NCBI RefSeq assembly: GCF_003063245.1
Contig: NZ_MUXE01000012.1
Coordinates: 22,394-86,393 of the forward strand
Direction: 5' to 3'
From: Arcobacter caeni
Lineage (GTDB): Bacteria > Campylobacterota > Campylobacteria > Campylobacterales > Arcobacteraceae
Length of the DNA: 64,000 bases
How positions within the stretch are numbered: position 1 is the first letter of the stretch; every line of letters starts with the position of its first letter. The notes under the pieces were generated by a model. The model saw only the letters and a program-made list of their open reading frames with translations, had not been told where the DNA came from and ran no database searches. Of the stretch, positions 18,340-26,902 are shown one piece after another. A program made the translations under genes and the position numbers.

Positions 18340-19326
18340 TTATTTTTCTGGTGTGTAAATTTCATCAAGTAAACTATCAACGAAGTCATCTGGAGAAAAT
18401 GCAATTAAATCATCTTGTTTTTCACCAACTCCCACATAAAAAATTGGAAGTTCAAGTTGATTTGAGATTGAAAATAAAGCACCACCTTTTGCTGTTCCAT
18501 CAAGTTTTGTAACGATTATTCCATCAATTCCAACCATTTCATTAAAAGCTTTTGCTTGAGCGATTGCTGTATTTCCTTGTGTTCCATCTAAAATCATAAG
18601 TTTTTGATGTGGAGCGCCAGTCATTGCTTTTTCACATACTTTTACGATTTTTTTAAGTTCATTGTTTAGGTTTGTTTGAGTTTGTAATCTTCCTGCTGTA
18701 TCAATAATTACATTATCAATATTTCTAGCTATTGCTGCACTAATTGTATCGAATGCTACAGCACTTGCATCATGCCCTTGTTTTGTTTTAATTATTGGAA
18801 CATCTAATTTTGCTGCCCAAGTAGAGAGCTGTTCAATTGCTGCTGCTCTAAAAGTATCACCAGCTCCAAGAATTACAGATTTCCCATCTTTTTTAGAAAT
18901 ATTTGCTAATTTTGCAATAGTTGTAGTTTTTCCAGCTCCATTAACACCAATAATAAGTCTTACAAATGGTTTTGGTAAATTTGATAAATCAACTTTTGGA
19001 GCATGTTCAAAAAGCATTACAAGTCTATGTCTTAACTGTTTTCTAGTAATCTCATCAGGAAGTCCATCCATAGCTTTTTCTATAATTTCATATTCCATAT
19101 CCGCTTCAATTAAAAGTTCTTGAATATCATCAAAAGATATTTTTTCCTTTTTTTGAGGAACAACAGTTTTGATAGTTTCAAAAGTTTTTTCTAATGCTTT
19201 TGAGAAAAATCCTTTTTTTTGCTCATTTTCAGCTTTGATTTCTTGAATAGTATTTTCTTTTATTTCTAAAGGAAGTTCTTCCTTTTCTATATCAATATCT
19301 TTTTTCTTTTTAAAAAAACTAAACAT
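18340..19326 (-). CDS. ftsY: Signal recognition particle receptor FtsY
   Basis: The SRP receptor GTPase that delivers ribosome-nascent chain complexes to the Sec translocon. It has a short charged A region (1-~30), an N domain, and a G domain with GVNGAGKTTTIAKLA (P-loop), DTFRAAAIEQL, DTAGR and TKLDGTAKGG. The 328-residue length fits the short-A-domain FtsY of this phylum. It is the middle gene of a minus-strand unit: TlpA-like protein, 9-base gap, ftsY, 15-base gap, TonB-like protein. Confidence 0.97.
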   Translation of the reverse strand: MFSFFKKKKDIDIEKEELPLEIKENTIQEIKAENEQKKGFFSKALEKTFETIKTVVPQKKEKISFDDIQELLIEADMEYEIIEKAMDGLPDEITRKQLRHRLVMLFEHAPKVDLSNLPKPFVRLIIGVNGAGKTTTIAKLANISKKDGKSVILGAGDTFRAAAIEQLSTWAAKLDVPIIKTKQGHDASAVAFDTISAAIARNIDNVIIDTAGRLQTQTNLNNELKKIVKVCEKAMTGAPHQKLMILDGTQGNTAIAQAKAFNEMVGIDGIIVTKLDGTAKGGALFSISNQLELPIFYVGVGEKQDDLIAFSPDDFVDSLLDEIYTPEK

Positions 19327-19335
19327 TTTTTACCT

Positions 19336-19896
19336 TTATTTTTCTAATACTTTTTTAATATCAATTTCCATCATTTCATTTGGAACTATTCCTACATATT
19401 TTTGAAATACAGTATTTCTCTTATCAATTAAAAACATAGTTGGAATTGATTTTATTCCTCCAACTGCTTTTGCAAGATCCATATTTTCAGGTGCATTTGT
19501 TACTTCATAATTTATATTATGCTCTTTTACAAATTGTTTGATTTCATCATTTGTTTTCATTTCTTCAAGTAAAACTGAAATAATTACAAGATCATTTCTA
19601 TAATCATTTTGTATTTTTATTAAATTTGGTATTTCTGCTTTACAAGGCGGACACCAAGTTGTAAAAAAGCTTAATAATACTATCTTATTTGGATAATCTT
19701 TTGCGATTATTTTATCATTTTCTAATTTCAGATTTACTACTGTGTCATTTATAGTCTTTAGTTGAAATTCTGATACTCTATTGTTACTTTTTACAGAAGT
19801 TTCTTCCTTTGAAGAGTTGTCTTTATCTTTTGAATCACACCCTGTAAATAATAAAATGGATAAAATTGACAAAAATGCTAAAGTTTTAAACTGCAT
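19336..19896 (-). CDS. TlpA/ResA-like thiol-disulfide oxidoreductase lipoprotein
   Basis: A periplasmic thioredoxin-fold lipoprotein of 186 residues from ATG 19896. This start has AAGGA six bases upstream and puts the lipobox LLFTGC close to the N-terminus; the frame is open upstream but lacks a ribosome site there. The active site is WCPPC, in FFTTWCPPCKAEIP, followed by the cis-proline segment SIPTMFLID. It probably reduces cysteines in apocytochromes c or other periplasmic targets. It is first of a unit with ftsY and is divergent from the 5-FCL gene. Confidence 0.88.
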   Translation of the reverse strand: MQFKTLAFLSILSILLFTGCDSKDKDNSSKEETSVKSNNRVSEFQLKTINDTVVNLKLENDKIIAKDYPNKIVLLSFFTTWCPPCKAEIPNLIKIQNDYRNDLVIISVLLEEMKTNDEIKQFVKEHNINYEVTNAPENMDLAKAVGGIKSIPTMFLIDKRNTVFQKYVGIVPNEMMEIDIKKVLEK

Positions 19897-19906
19897 TTTA
19901 ATTCCT

Positions 19907-19944
19907 TTGGGTAAAATTATTTGTTGGGTAGAGATTTTACCCAA
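19907..19944. repeat. 11-base inverted repeat in the divergent tlpA-like/5-FCL spacer
   Basis: TTGGGTAAAAT (19907-19917) and its exact reverse complement ATTTTACCCAA (19934-19944) flank a 16-base loop, just upstream of both divergent starts. It could be an operator or a leader hairpin; no known consensus was recognised. Confidence 0.5.
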
Positions 19945-19957
19945 GTGAGGCTTAAAT

Positions 19958-20497
19958 ATGAAAAATGATCACAAAAGTGATTTCAGAAAATCGTGTATAA
20001 AGAGATTAGAATTTACAAGCCTTTTTTTAAAGTATTACAAAAATAAAATAATTGTTAAAAAATTAGAAAACTTTATAAAACGAAGTGATTCGAAAAATAT
20101 TTTATTATATATCCCTATGGATATAGAAGTTGATGTAAAACCGTTGATAAAAAGTTTAAGAAAAACAAAAAAGAGAGAAGTTTATGTACCATTTATGCAA
20201 GGGGATAGTTTCAAAATTGTTAAATATAGATTACCCTTGCACAAAAAGAGATTTGGAATAAAAGAACCAAATAACTCTTTTTTTAAAGCAAAAAAAATTG
20301 ACCTAGCAATAGTTCCTATAGTTGGAATTGATAAATTAGGAAAAAGAATAGGTTTTGGAAAAGGTATGTACGATAGATTTTTTGATAGGTTAAACTACAA
20401 ACCAATAACGATTTTTACGCAGTTAGTACTTTGCAAGAGTGAAAAGATTCTATCTGATAATTACGATATTCAAGCTAATTACATAATAACAAATTAA
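19958..20497 (+). CDS. 5-formyltetrahydrofolate cyclo-ligase
   Basis: Converts 5-formyl-THF to 5,10-methenyl-THF with ATP, returning a storage folate to one-carbon metabolism. Family marks are the basic N-terminal helix, the YIPMDIEVD strand-loop and the C-terminal signature GFGKGMYDRFFDRL (the GGGxYDR-type phosphate loop, here GFGKGMYDR). Length 179 is normal. It is followed four bases later by rny, a pairing known in Campylobacterota. Confidence 0.92.
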   Translation: MKNDHKSDFRKSCIKRLEFTSLFLKYYKNKIIVKKLENFIKRSDSKNILLYIPMDIEVDVKPLIKSLRKTKKREVYVPFMQGDSFKIVKYRLPLHKKRFGIKEPNNSFFKAKKIDLAIVPIVGIDKLGKRIGFGKGMYDRFFDRLNYKPITIFTQLVLCKSEKILSDNYDIQANYIITN

Positions 20498-20501
20498 GGT
20501 T

Positions 20502-22052
20502 TTGAATATGGAATATATACTAGTAATTGCATTTGTAGGAGTACTGAGTTCTGCATTAAGCATAATTATTGTAAAAAAATTAGATAAAGCAAAATTTCAA
20601 GTTTTTATTGAACAAGCAAAAGCAAAGGCAAAAGTAATCGAGCATGAAGCAGAAGTTTCTTTAAAAGATGCTCAATTAAAGGCAAAATTCGAATGTGATA
20701 GAGAATTTAAACACGCAAGAAGAGAGTATGATGTAATGCTTTCTAAAATAGAAAAAAAAGAGCGTGAATTAAATGAACATTTAGAATCTGAATTAAGAAT
20801 TATCAAACAAGAAAAAGATGAGATAGTTGAAAAAAATAGAAAAATTACAACTTTAAAAGAAGGAATGGAACAGCAAAAAAAGACTTATGAAAATAAAACT
20901 TTTGAAGCTATAAAAATACTTGAAAATGCTTCTGGTTTAACTTTGATTGAGGCTAGAGAATTAATGCTTAAAAAAGTTAAAGAAGATTCAAGAGCTGAAA
21001 TTGCTTCAATTTTTAGAAAAAAATATAAAATTGCAGAGCAGAATTCAAAAAATGAAATTAATAATATGCTTTCACTAGCAGTTACAAGATATGCAGGTGA
21101 ATTTGCAGCTGAGCGATTAATAAATAATGTTCCTATAAATGATGAAGAAACAAAAGGTAAAATAATAGGAAAAGAGGGGCGAAATATCAAAGCTCTTGAA
21201 ATGTTATTAGGTGTTGATATTATTATTGATGATACACCAAATACTATTACAATTTCATCTTTTAATCTTTACAGACGAGCAGTTGCTACTAAAACTATTA
21301 GAGAATTACTTGAAGATGGAAGAATTCAACCTGCAAGAATTGAAGAAATTTATAAAAAAGTAAAATCAGAATTTGACAAAAACATCCAAAAAGAGGGTGA
21401 AGATGTTGTTTTAGAACTTGGAATTAAAACAATGCATCCAGAGCTTATCAAACTTGTTGGAAGATTAAGATATAGAGCTTCTTATGGACAAAACGCACTT
21501 GCTCATACACTTGAAGTTGCTCATTTATCTGGATTATTAGCATCTCAAATGGGTGGAGATGCAATATTAGCTAGACGGGCTGGACTTTTACATGATATTG
21601 GAAAAGCTTTAACTCATGAAATGCCAGGTTCTCATGTACAATTAGGTGCTGAAATTTGTAAAAGATATGATGAATGTGATACAGTTATAAATGCAATTTA
21701 TGCTCACCATGGACATGAAGAACCAATAAATGTAGAATCAGCTTCTGTATGTGCTGCGGATGCTTTAAGTGCTGCAAGACCAGGTGCTAGAAGAGAAGTA
21801 TTAGAGAGTTTCCTAAAAAGAGTAGAGGAAGTTGAAAATATTTCTACAAGTAAATTGGGTGTTTTAAATGCTTATGCAATAAATGCAGGAAGAGAAGTAA
21901 GAGTTATTGTAAAAGCTGAGCTTGTAAATGATGATGAAGCTATTTTATTAGCTACTGAAATTGCAAAAGAGATTGAGCAAAAAGTTCAATATCCTGGTGA
22001 AATTAAAGTGAATGTAATCAGAGAAATAAGAGCTGAAAGTTATGCTAGATAA
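20502..22052 (+). CDS. rny: Ribonuclease Y
   Basis: A membrane-anchored endoribonuclease that initiates mRNA decay. It has one N-terminal transmembrane helix (~4-24), a long Lys/Glu-rich coiled coil (~25-200), a KH domain with GKIIGKEGRNIKALE at ~215-230, and an HD domain with GLLHDIGKA and the second metal segment YAHHGHEEP. The length of 516 is standard. It lies between 5-FCL and rsmD in one operon. Confidence 0.97.
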   Translation: MNMEYILVIAFVGVLSSALSIIIVKKLDKAKFQVFIEQAKAKAKVIEHEAEVSLKDAQLKAKFECDREFKHARREYDVMLSKIEKKERELNEHLESELRIIKQEKDEIVEKNRKITTLKEGMEQQKKTYENKTFEAIKILENASGLTLIEARELMLKKVKEDSRAEIASIFRKKYKIAEQNSKNEINNMLSLAVTRYAGEFAAERLINNVPINDEETKGKIIGKEGRNIKALEMLLGVDIIIDDTPNTITISSFNLYRRAVATKTIRELLEDGRIQPARIEEIYKKVKSEFDKNIQKEGEDVVLELGIKTMHPELIKLVGRLRYRASYGQNALAHTLEVAHLSGLLASQMGGDAILARRAGLLHDIGKALTHEMPGSHVQLGAEICKRYDECDTVINAIYAHHGHEEPINVESASVCAADALSAARPGARREVLESFLKRVEEVENISTSKLGVLNAYAINAGREVRVIVKAELVNDDEAILLATEIAKEIEQKVQYPGEIKVNVIREIRAESYAR

Positions 22053-22076
22053 ATAAATCTTAACAAGGTACAAATT

Positions 22077-22673
22077 ATGAAAACTGAAAAGCCAACAACA
22101 AAGATAATTGCAGGTAAATATAGAGGAAAGATTTTAGAACTTCCCTCTTTAGATGTAACAAGAAGTTCAAAAGCTAGATTAAAAGAGTCTTTGTTTAATG
22201 TTTTGCAGTTTGATATAATTAATAAAGTTTTTATAGAATCATTTGCTGGAAGTGGTTCTATTGGACTTGAAGCTATTAGCCGAGGGGCTAAAAGAGCCTA
22301 TTTTATCGAGCTTGATAAAAATTCTTATCAAATTTTATTAAAAAACTGCAAAGCTGTTGAGATGGAAAAATGTCAAACAGTTCAAGGAAATACTTTTGTA
22401 CAAACTCCTTTGATTATTGATTTTCTAAGAAACTCTCAAGATGAAATCGTTTTATATGTTGATCCTCCTTTTGATTATCGAGATGGAATGGAAGATATTT
22501 ATGAAAAATCTTTTAATATGATTAAAAATATCGAAGCAGATAATATTTATATGATTATTGTTGAGCATATTTCTAGTTTAGAAATACCGGAAATTTTAGG
22601 AAAATTTTCACTTAAAAAAACTAAACAATTTGGTAAAAGCGCACTTTCATATTATTTTTATACACAAGAATAG
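22077..22673 (+). CDS. rsmD: 16S rRNA (guanine(966)-N2)-methyltransferase RsmD
   Basis: Methylates G966 of 16S rRNA on the assembled 30S particle. It carries the N-terminal IIAGKYRGKILELP strand pair typical of RsmD, the SAM-binding loop ESFAGSGSIGLEAISRGA, and the catalytic DPPF in YVDPPFDYRDG. The 198-residue length matches. It starts 24 bases after rny and the orphan permease follows after 11 bases. Confidence 0.93.
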   Translation: MKTEKPTTKIIAGKYRGKILELPSLDVTRSSKARLKESLFNVLQFDIINKVFIESFAGSGSIGLEAISRGAKRAYFIELDKNSYQILLKNCKAVEMEKCQTVQGNTFVQTPLIIDFLRNSQDEIVLYVDPPFDYRDGMEDIYEKSFNMIKNIEADNIYMIIVEHISSLEIPEILGKFSLKKTKQFGKSALSYYFYTQE

Positions 22674-22684
22674 AAGTATAAAAT

Positions 22685-23482
22685 ATGTTTAAAGTAGCTT
22701 TATATTTATTAATAGCAGTTATTTTAGCAATTTTTTTGTTGCCTTTTTTTTATACTATTTCTCCCTATGACTTAAATCCTACAAAAATTTTACAAGCTCC
22801 ATCAATTGAGCATTTATTTGGAACTGATAGATTAGGTAGAGATGTGTTTGCAAGGGTTTTGAACGGTGGTCAAACTTCTTTAATTATTGGATTTTTAGCT
22901 GCATCTATTTCTTCAATTGTTGGTCTTTTTATTGGAATTAATGCTGGATATTTCAAAGGTAATATAGATAAAACTATTACAATTACGATTGATTTATTTT
23001 TAACTTTTCCTACTTTTTTTCTGCTTTTAGCCCTTGTATCATACATTCAAGCTTCGACTTTAATTTTAATTATAGTTATTTCAATTACTGGTTGGATGGG
23101 AATGGCTCGAATGATTAGAAGTGAGAGTTTTGCTATTGGAAATAAGCCTTTTATTAAGATTTTAAAAGTTGCAAATGTTTCAAATTTCAAAATAATTTTT
23201 AAATATTTTGCTCCACTTTTGGCACCTATTTTCCTTATTTCATTCACTTTTGGAGTTGGAGGTTCGATTTTAGCAGAATCAGGACTTTCATTTTTAGGTC
23301 TTGGGGTTAATCCCCCACAAATGTCTTGGGGAAGTTTATTAAGTGATGGAAAATCTGTGATTGATATAGCTTGGTGGGTTAGCTTTTTCCCTGGTCTTAT
23401 GATATTTTTAATTACATTTTGTTTGATACAAATTAGTGATTATTTACAAACTCTTGCTAACTCAAAGGAGATGGTATTATGA
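22685..23482 (+). CDS. DppC/OppC-type ABC permease (orphan)
   Basis: A 265-residue inner membrane permease of the peptide/nickel ABC family. It has an N-terminal membrane helix, then the DRLGRDVFARVLNGGQTSL segment typical of DppC, five further hydrophobic helices and a C-terminal LGLGVNPPQMSWGSLL segment. No cognate DppB, ATPase or binding-protein gene is adjacent. It must therefore pair with subunits encoded elsewhere, as happens for dispersed opp genes in epsilon-group bacteria. It overlaps the lipoprotein gene by four bases (ATGA), so those two are coupled. Confidence 0.88.
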   Translation: MFKVALYLLIAVILAIFLLPFFYTISPYDLNPTKILQAPSIEHLFGTDRLGRDVFARVLNGGQTSLIIGFLAASISSIVGLFIGINAGYFKGNIDKTITITIDLFLTFPTFFLLLALVSYIQASTLILIIVISITGWMGMARMIRSESFAIGNKPFIKILKVANVSNFKIIFKYFAPLLAPIFLISFTFGVGGSILAESGLSFLGLGVNPPQMSWGSLLSDGKSVIDIAWWVSFFPGLMIFLITFCLIQISDYLQTLANSKEMVL

Positions 23483-24120
23483 AAAAATTTTATTTTTTAG
23501 TAGTTGTAGTTTTACTTTTTACATCTTGTTCTTCTAAATCTGAAATAAATATAAATGAAAAAATCAATTCTATCTCTTTATATGAAGAAGTGGTAATTGG
23601 AAATACTCCAAAAACAGTACCAAGTCCGGTAAGTGTAGGTTTAGGTCTTGGTGGATTTGTTTCTAATAATGTATCTGTTGGTGTTGGAACTTCTTTTCGC
23701 CCTGAACTTTCAAATGATGAAGCTTTATTATTAGAGCGAAGTTTTGCCATAAATAATCTCTCTTTGGCAACTTTAATAAAAGATGAGTTTAAATCACAAC
23801 TTAAAAATGATTCAGTTTATAAAGATAAATTTGTACCATTTGGAAGTGATTTTGTAATACATGCTTTTGTTCCAAAGTATTTGGTTGAAACGGTTGTTTT
23901 TTCACAAAAAGCTCAAATAAAAATTTTTATTGAAATTCGAATATTAAATAAATTTAATGAGATAGTTTATGAAGATGTTCAAGAAAATGAGTTTTATTCA
24001 CAAGATTTCATTTATACAAAAAATGAGATTTTAAACTCAAAAGAAGCTTTGCAAAAAGCAACTAATCTAGCAATAAAACAAACAATTGCTAGATTAATTT
24101 TAAAGTTGAAAAAATCTTAA
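23479..24120 (+). CDS. Lipoprotein of unknown function
   Basis: 213 residues with a lipobox (LLFTSC; cysteine at ~17). The mature part has a glycine-rich segment VGLGLGGFVSNNVSVGVG near 52-69, then mixed alpha/beta sequence ending in a basic helix. I do not recognise a family with certainty; the glycine-rich loop and size resemble small outer-membrane-associated lipoproteins. The four-base overlap with the orphan DppC-type permease suggests coordinated expression, but not necessarily a transport role. Confidence 0.6.
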   Translation: MKKFYFLVVVVLLFTSCSSKSEININEKINSISLYEEVVIGNTPKTVPSPVSVGLGLGGFVSNNVSVGVGTSFRPELSNDEALLLERSFAINNLSLATLIKDEFKSQLKNDSVYKDKFVPFGSDFVIHAFVPKYLVETVVFSQKAQIKIFIEIRILNKFNEIVYEDVQENEFYSQDFIYTKNEILNSKEALQKATNLAIKQTIARLILKLKKS

Positions 24121-24124
24121 TTAT

Positions 24125-24946
24125 TTAGATTTTATTTAGTAATTTATCAAGCGAAGAAGTACTTAAAACTCTTTTTAAAAATCCTAAGATATAAGTAGCA
24201 AATGTTACATAATATCTAGGTTTTGGTTTTTGTGTTTTTATGATTTTTAAAACCACTTTTGCAACACTTGAAGCTGGAAGATTAAAAGGCGCTTTATCTT
24301 CATTTGTTTCAAGTCTAGCTTTTAACTCTTTTTTATAAGTTTTTTCAAAAAAACTTCCTTCAATTTTGATATTTTTATTGAACTTTTTTAAAGCATTTTC
24401 TCTAAATTTCGAAGTAACTGGACCTGTATTTATTGTACTAATAAAAATATTACTTCCCATTACTTCTTGTCTTAATGTGTCATTTATTCCCTCAATTGCA
24501 TACTTACTTGCATTATAAGCGCCTCTATATTTTAAAGAAATTATTCCTAAAACTGAGCTATGTTGAATGATTTTTCCAAAGCCTTGAGTTCTAAATATTT
24601 TCATAGCAGCAATAGTTACTTCATGCAAACCAAAAAAGTTTGTATCAAACTGTTCTTTTAAAACTTCCACGCTTAAATCTTCCACAGCTCCTGGTTGTCC
24701 AAATCCTGCATTATTAAAAACAGCATCAAGTTTTAAATCATTTTTTAATATTTTATTAAAAGCATTTGTTATTTCAACTTTATTTCTTACATCAATTTTA
24801 AATGCTTCAAAACCTAAGTTTTGAAGCATTTCCACATCTTTTTCTTTTCTGGCACTTGCATAAACTTTTATTCCATTTTTTCTTAATATTAGTGCAGTTT
24901 CAAGTCCAATTCCAGAAGAACAACCAGTTATTAGTATATTTTGCAT
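24125..24946 (-). CDS. Short-chain dehydrogenase/reductase
   Basis: A classical SDR of about 273 residues, starting at the ATG before QNILITGCSSGIG. The open frame extends 46 codons upstream but would then cover the start of the divergent TIGR02757 gene and add a hydrophobic tail foreign to the family. It has the Rossmann loop TGCSSGIG, the NNAG motif in VFNNAGFGQPG, and the catalytic YNASKYA. The C-terminal extension (~200-273) resembles membrane-associated SDRs acting on lipids or retinol-like substrates. The substrate is unknown. Confidence 0.87.
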   Translation of the reverse strand: MQNILITGCSSGIGLETALILRKNGIKVYASARKEKDVEMLQNLGFEAFKIDVRNKVEITNAFNKILKNDLKLDAVFNNAGFGQPGAVEDLSVEVLKEQFDTNFFGLHEVTIAAMKIFRTQGFGKIIQHSSVLGIISLKYRGAYNASKYAIEGINDTLRQEVMGSNIFISTINTGPVTSKFRENALKKFNKNIKIEGSFFEKTYKKELKARLETNEDKAPFNLPASSVAKVVLKIIKTQKPKPRYYVTFATYILGFLKRVLSTSSLDKLLNKI

Positions 24947-25015
24947 ATTTTTAATCCATCTAAATTTTTGAAATGGTATTATAACTTTATAAATATAAAA
25001 GCACTTTGGATAAAA

Positions 25016-25795
25016 ATGACACAAAAAGATAAACAAATAAAAACACTTCTTGATATTGAAGTAGAAAATAGAAATAAAAACCATGAAATAAGTTACGATA
25101 AACCAGACCCACTTTTAGTTGCAAGAAGATATACAGATGAATTTGTCATTCTTTTATGTGCTTTATTTGCCTATGGAAATGCAAAATTAATAGTGAAATT
25201 TTTAGATAGTTTGGATTTTTCTTTGCTTGAAAAAAGTGATGAAATAATAGATAAAGAGCTGAATAATCACTATTATAGATTTCAAAATGCCCAAGATATA
25301 AAAACAGTATTTAAAACCTTTAAACGACTAAAAAATGAAGATAGTTTAAATAGCATATTTGTAAATGCTTACAAAAAAGAGAACAATATCCTAGAGGGAA
25401 TTGACGCTCTAATTCAAAAAATTCACAACACAGCAAATCATAAATCACAAGGTTTTACTTTTTTAATTTCAAGCCCATTTAAAAGAGATAAACAAGGACT
25501 CATAAAAGAAAATGGAAATGCTCCATACAAAAGATGGAATATGTTTTTGCGTTGGATGGTTCGTGATGATAATTTGGACTTAGGACTTTGGAGTGGAATA
25601 AATAAAAAAGATTTAATACTTCCTCTTGATACTCACACTTTTAAAGTATCACAAAAATTGGGTTTATTGGATAGACAAAGTTATGATTTAAAATCAGCAC
25701 TTTTAATAACGGAAAAATTAAGAGAGTTTGATGAGTTTGATCCTATAAAGTATGATTTTTCGCTTTATAGGATTGGGCAAGAAAAAATACTTTAA
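25016..25795 (+). CDS. TIGR02757 (DUF2400) family protein
   Basis: A 259-residue protein from ATG 25016, chosen because GGATAAAA precedes it and the longer frame would overlap the divergent SDR. It shows the family's ordered segments: PDPLLVARRYTDEFVILLCALFAYGNA near the N-terminus, then a GFTFLIS-SPFKRD part, KRWNMFLRWMVRDD, and LILPLDTHTFKVSQKLGLL. The family is widespread in Campylobacterota and Bacteroidetes. Its helical C-terminal pattern recalls HhH-type DNA glycosylases, but no activity is established. Confidence 0.85.
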   Translation: MTQKDKQIKTLLDIEVENRNKNHEISYDKPDPLLVARRYTDEFVILLCALFAYGNAKLIVKFLDSLDFSLLEKSDEIIDKELNNHYYRFQNAQDIKTVFKTFKRLKNEDSLNSIFVNAYKKENNILEGIDALIQKIHNTANHKSQGFTFLISSPFKRDKQGLIKENGNAPYKRWNMFLRWMVRDDNLDLGLWSGINKKDLILPLDTHTFKVSQKLGLLDRQSYDLKSALLITEKLREFDEFDPIKYDFSLYRIGQEKIL

Positions 25796-25868
25796 ATAAC
25801 TATTTGTTACTTTCAAGTTATATACAAGTGTTATAGTTTCCTAATTAAATAGTAGGGGGAAATTATTT

Positions 25869-26846
25869 ATGAAAAAAGTTATGGTAGTAGCAACATTATC
25901 TGCGTTATGTGTGACAACTTTGTTTTCATTTGATGCAAAAGTTTTAAAAGAGCGTTCGGACAATGGATACAAATCTGATGCGAAGTTGGAATATAAAATT
26001 CCAGATGATAAAAATATTCCAAATAATCAATTTGGAGATTTAGTAAAATATGGAAAAGAACTGATAGTTCATACTTCAAAATACATAGGTCCAGAAGTTG
26101 AAGATTCAAAAATGAGATATGCTGGGAATAATTTAAATTGTCAAAGCTGTCACTTAGATGCAGGAACAAAATCTTATTCTTCATCATATATTGGGATTTT
26201 TGCTGCATTCCCACAATATGGGGCAAGAGGTGATAGTATTGGTACACTTGCAGATAGAATTAATGGCTGTATGCAAAGAAGTATGAATGGAAAATCATTA
26301 CCACTTGATAGCAAAGAAATAAAAGCAATGCAAGCTTATATGTATTGGTTAAGTCAAGGTTATCCTGTTGCTGGAGTTGATAAATTAGAGGGTAGAAGTT
26401 TATATCCAATTGATAGAAAAATGATTAAAACTCAAGCTGCCAATCCCGTAAAAGGTGGAGTTGTTTATGAACAACAATGTGCTTCATGTCATGGTGCAAA
26501 CGGTGAGGGTATAAAAAATGAAGGTCGAGCAAATGGTTATATGTATCCACCATTATGGGGAGAAGATACATATAATAAAGGTGCTGGAATGTATAGACTT
26601 CTAAAAGCAGCTGATTTTATAAAAAGTAATATGCCTTTAGGTGCAACAAAAGAAAATCCTATTTTAACTGATGAAGAAGCTTATAATGTGGCAGCATTTA
26701 TCAATATGGATTCACATTTTAGACCTGATAAAGCTGATAGAATCAAAGATTTTCCATCAGAAGAAGTTAAAGCTCCTGATGTTTATAGACCAACAATTGA
26801 AACAAAAGAGAACCAAGTAGGTCCTTTTGGAAAATTCATAAAATAA
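25869..26846 (+). CDS. tsdA: TsdA-like dihaem cytochrome c (thiosulfate dehydrogenase/tetrathionate reductase)
   Basis: 325 residues: a signal peptide (~1-20), then two haem-binding motifs, CQSCH at 91-95 and CASCH at 204-208. The segment RINGCMQRSMNGKSLP around Cys134 matches the TsdA feature in which a cysteine is the distal ligand of haem 1, needed for thiosulfate/tetrathionate chemistry. A methionine in KSNMPLG can serve haem 2. The enzyme would interconvert thiosulfate and tetrathionate in the periplasm. A strong AGGGGGA ribosome site precedes the ATG. A terminator separates it from the sensory operon downstream. Confidence 0.83.
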   Translation: MKKVMVVATLSALCVTTLFSFDAKVLKERSDNGYKSDAKLEYKIPDDKNIPNNQFGDLVKYGKELIVHTSKYIGPEVEDSKMRYAGNNLNCQSCHLDAGTKSYSSSYIGIFAAFPQYGARGDSIGTLADRINGCMQRSMNGKSLPLDSKEIKAMQAYMYWLSQGYPVAGVDKLEGRSLYPIDRKMIKTQAANPVKGGVVYEQQCASCHGANGEGIKNEGRANGYMYPPLWGEDTYNKGAGMYRLLKAADFIKSNMPLGATKENPILTDEEAYNVAAFINMDSHFRPDKADRIKDFPSEEVKAPDVYRPTIETKENQVGPFGKFIK

Positions 26847-26852
26847 ATTAAA

Positions 26853-26885
26853 AAAAAGAGGATACTTTATTGTATTCTCTTTTTA
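26853..26885 (+). terminator. Rho-independent terminator after the TsdA-like gene
   Basis: AAAAAGAGGATAC (26853-26865) pairs with GTATTCTCTTTTT (26872-26884) with one G-T wobble and a six-base loop, ending in a T run. Confidence 0.85.
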
Positions 26886-26902
26886 ATTAGTTAAAATTAC
26901 TC

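Noticed and set aside
24941..25084. Overlapping long starts for both the SDR and the TIGR02757 gene
   Set aside because: The two long frames would overlap by 144 bases on opposite strands; internal ATGs at 24946 and 25016 restore a normal divergent spacer and family lengths.
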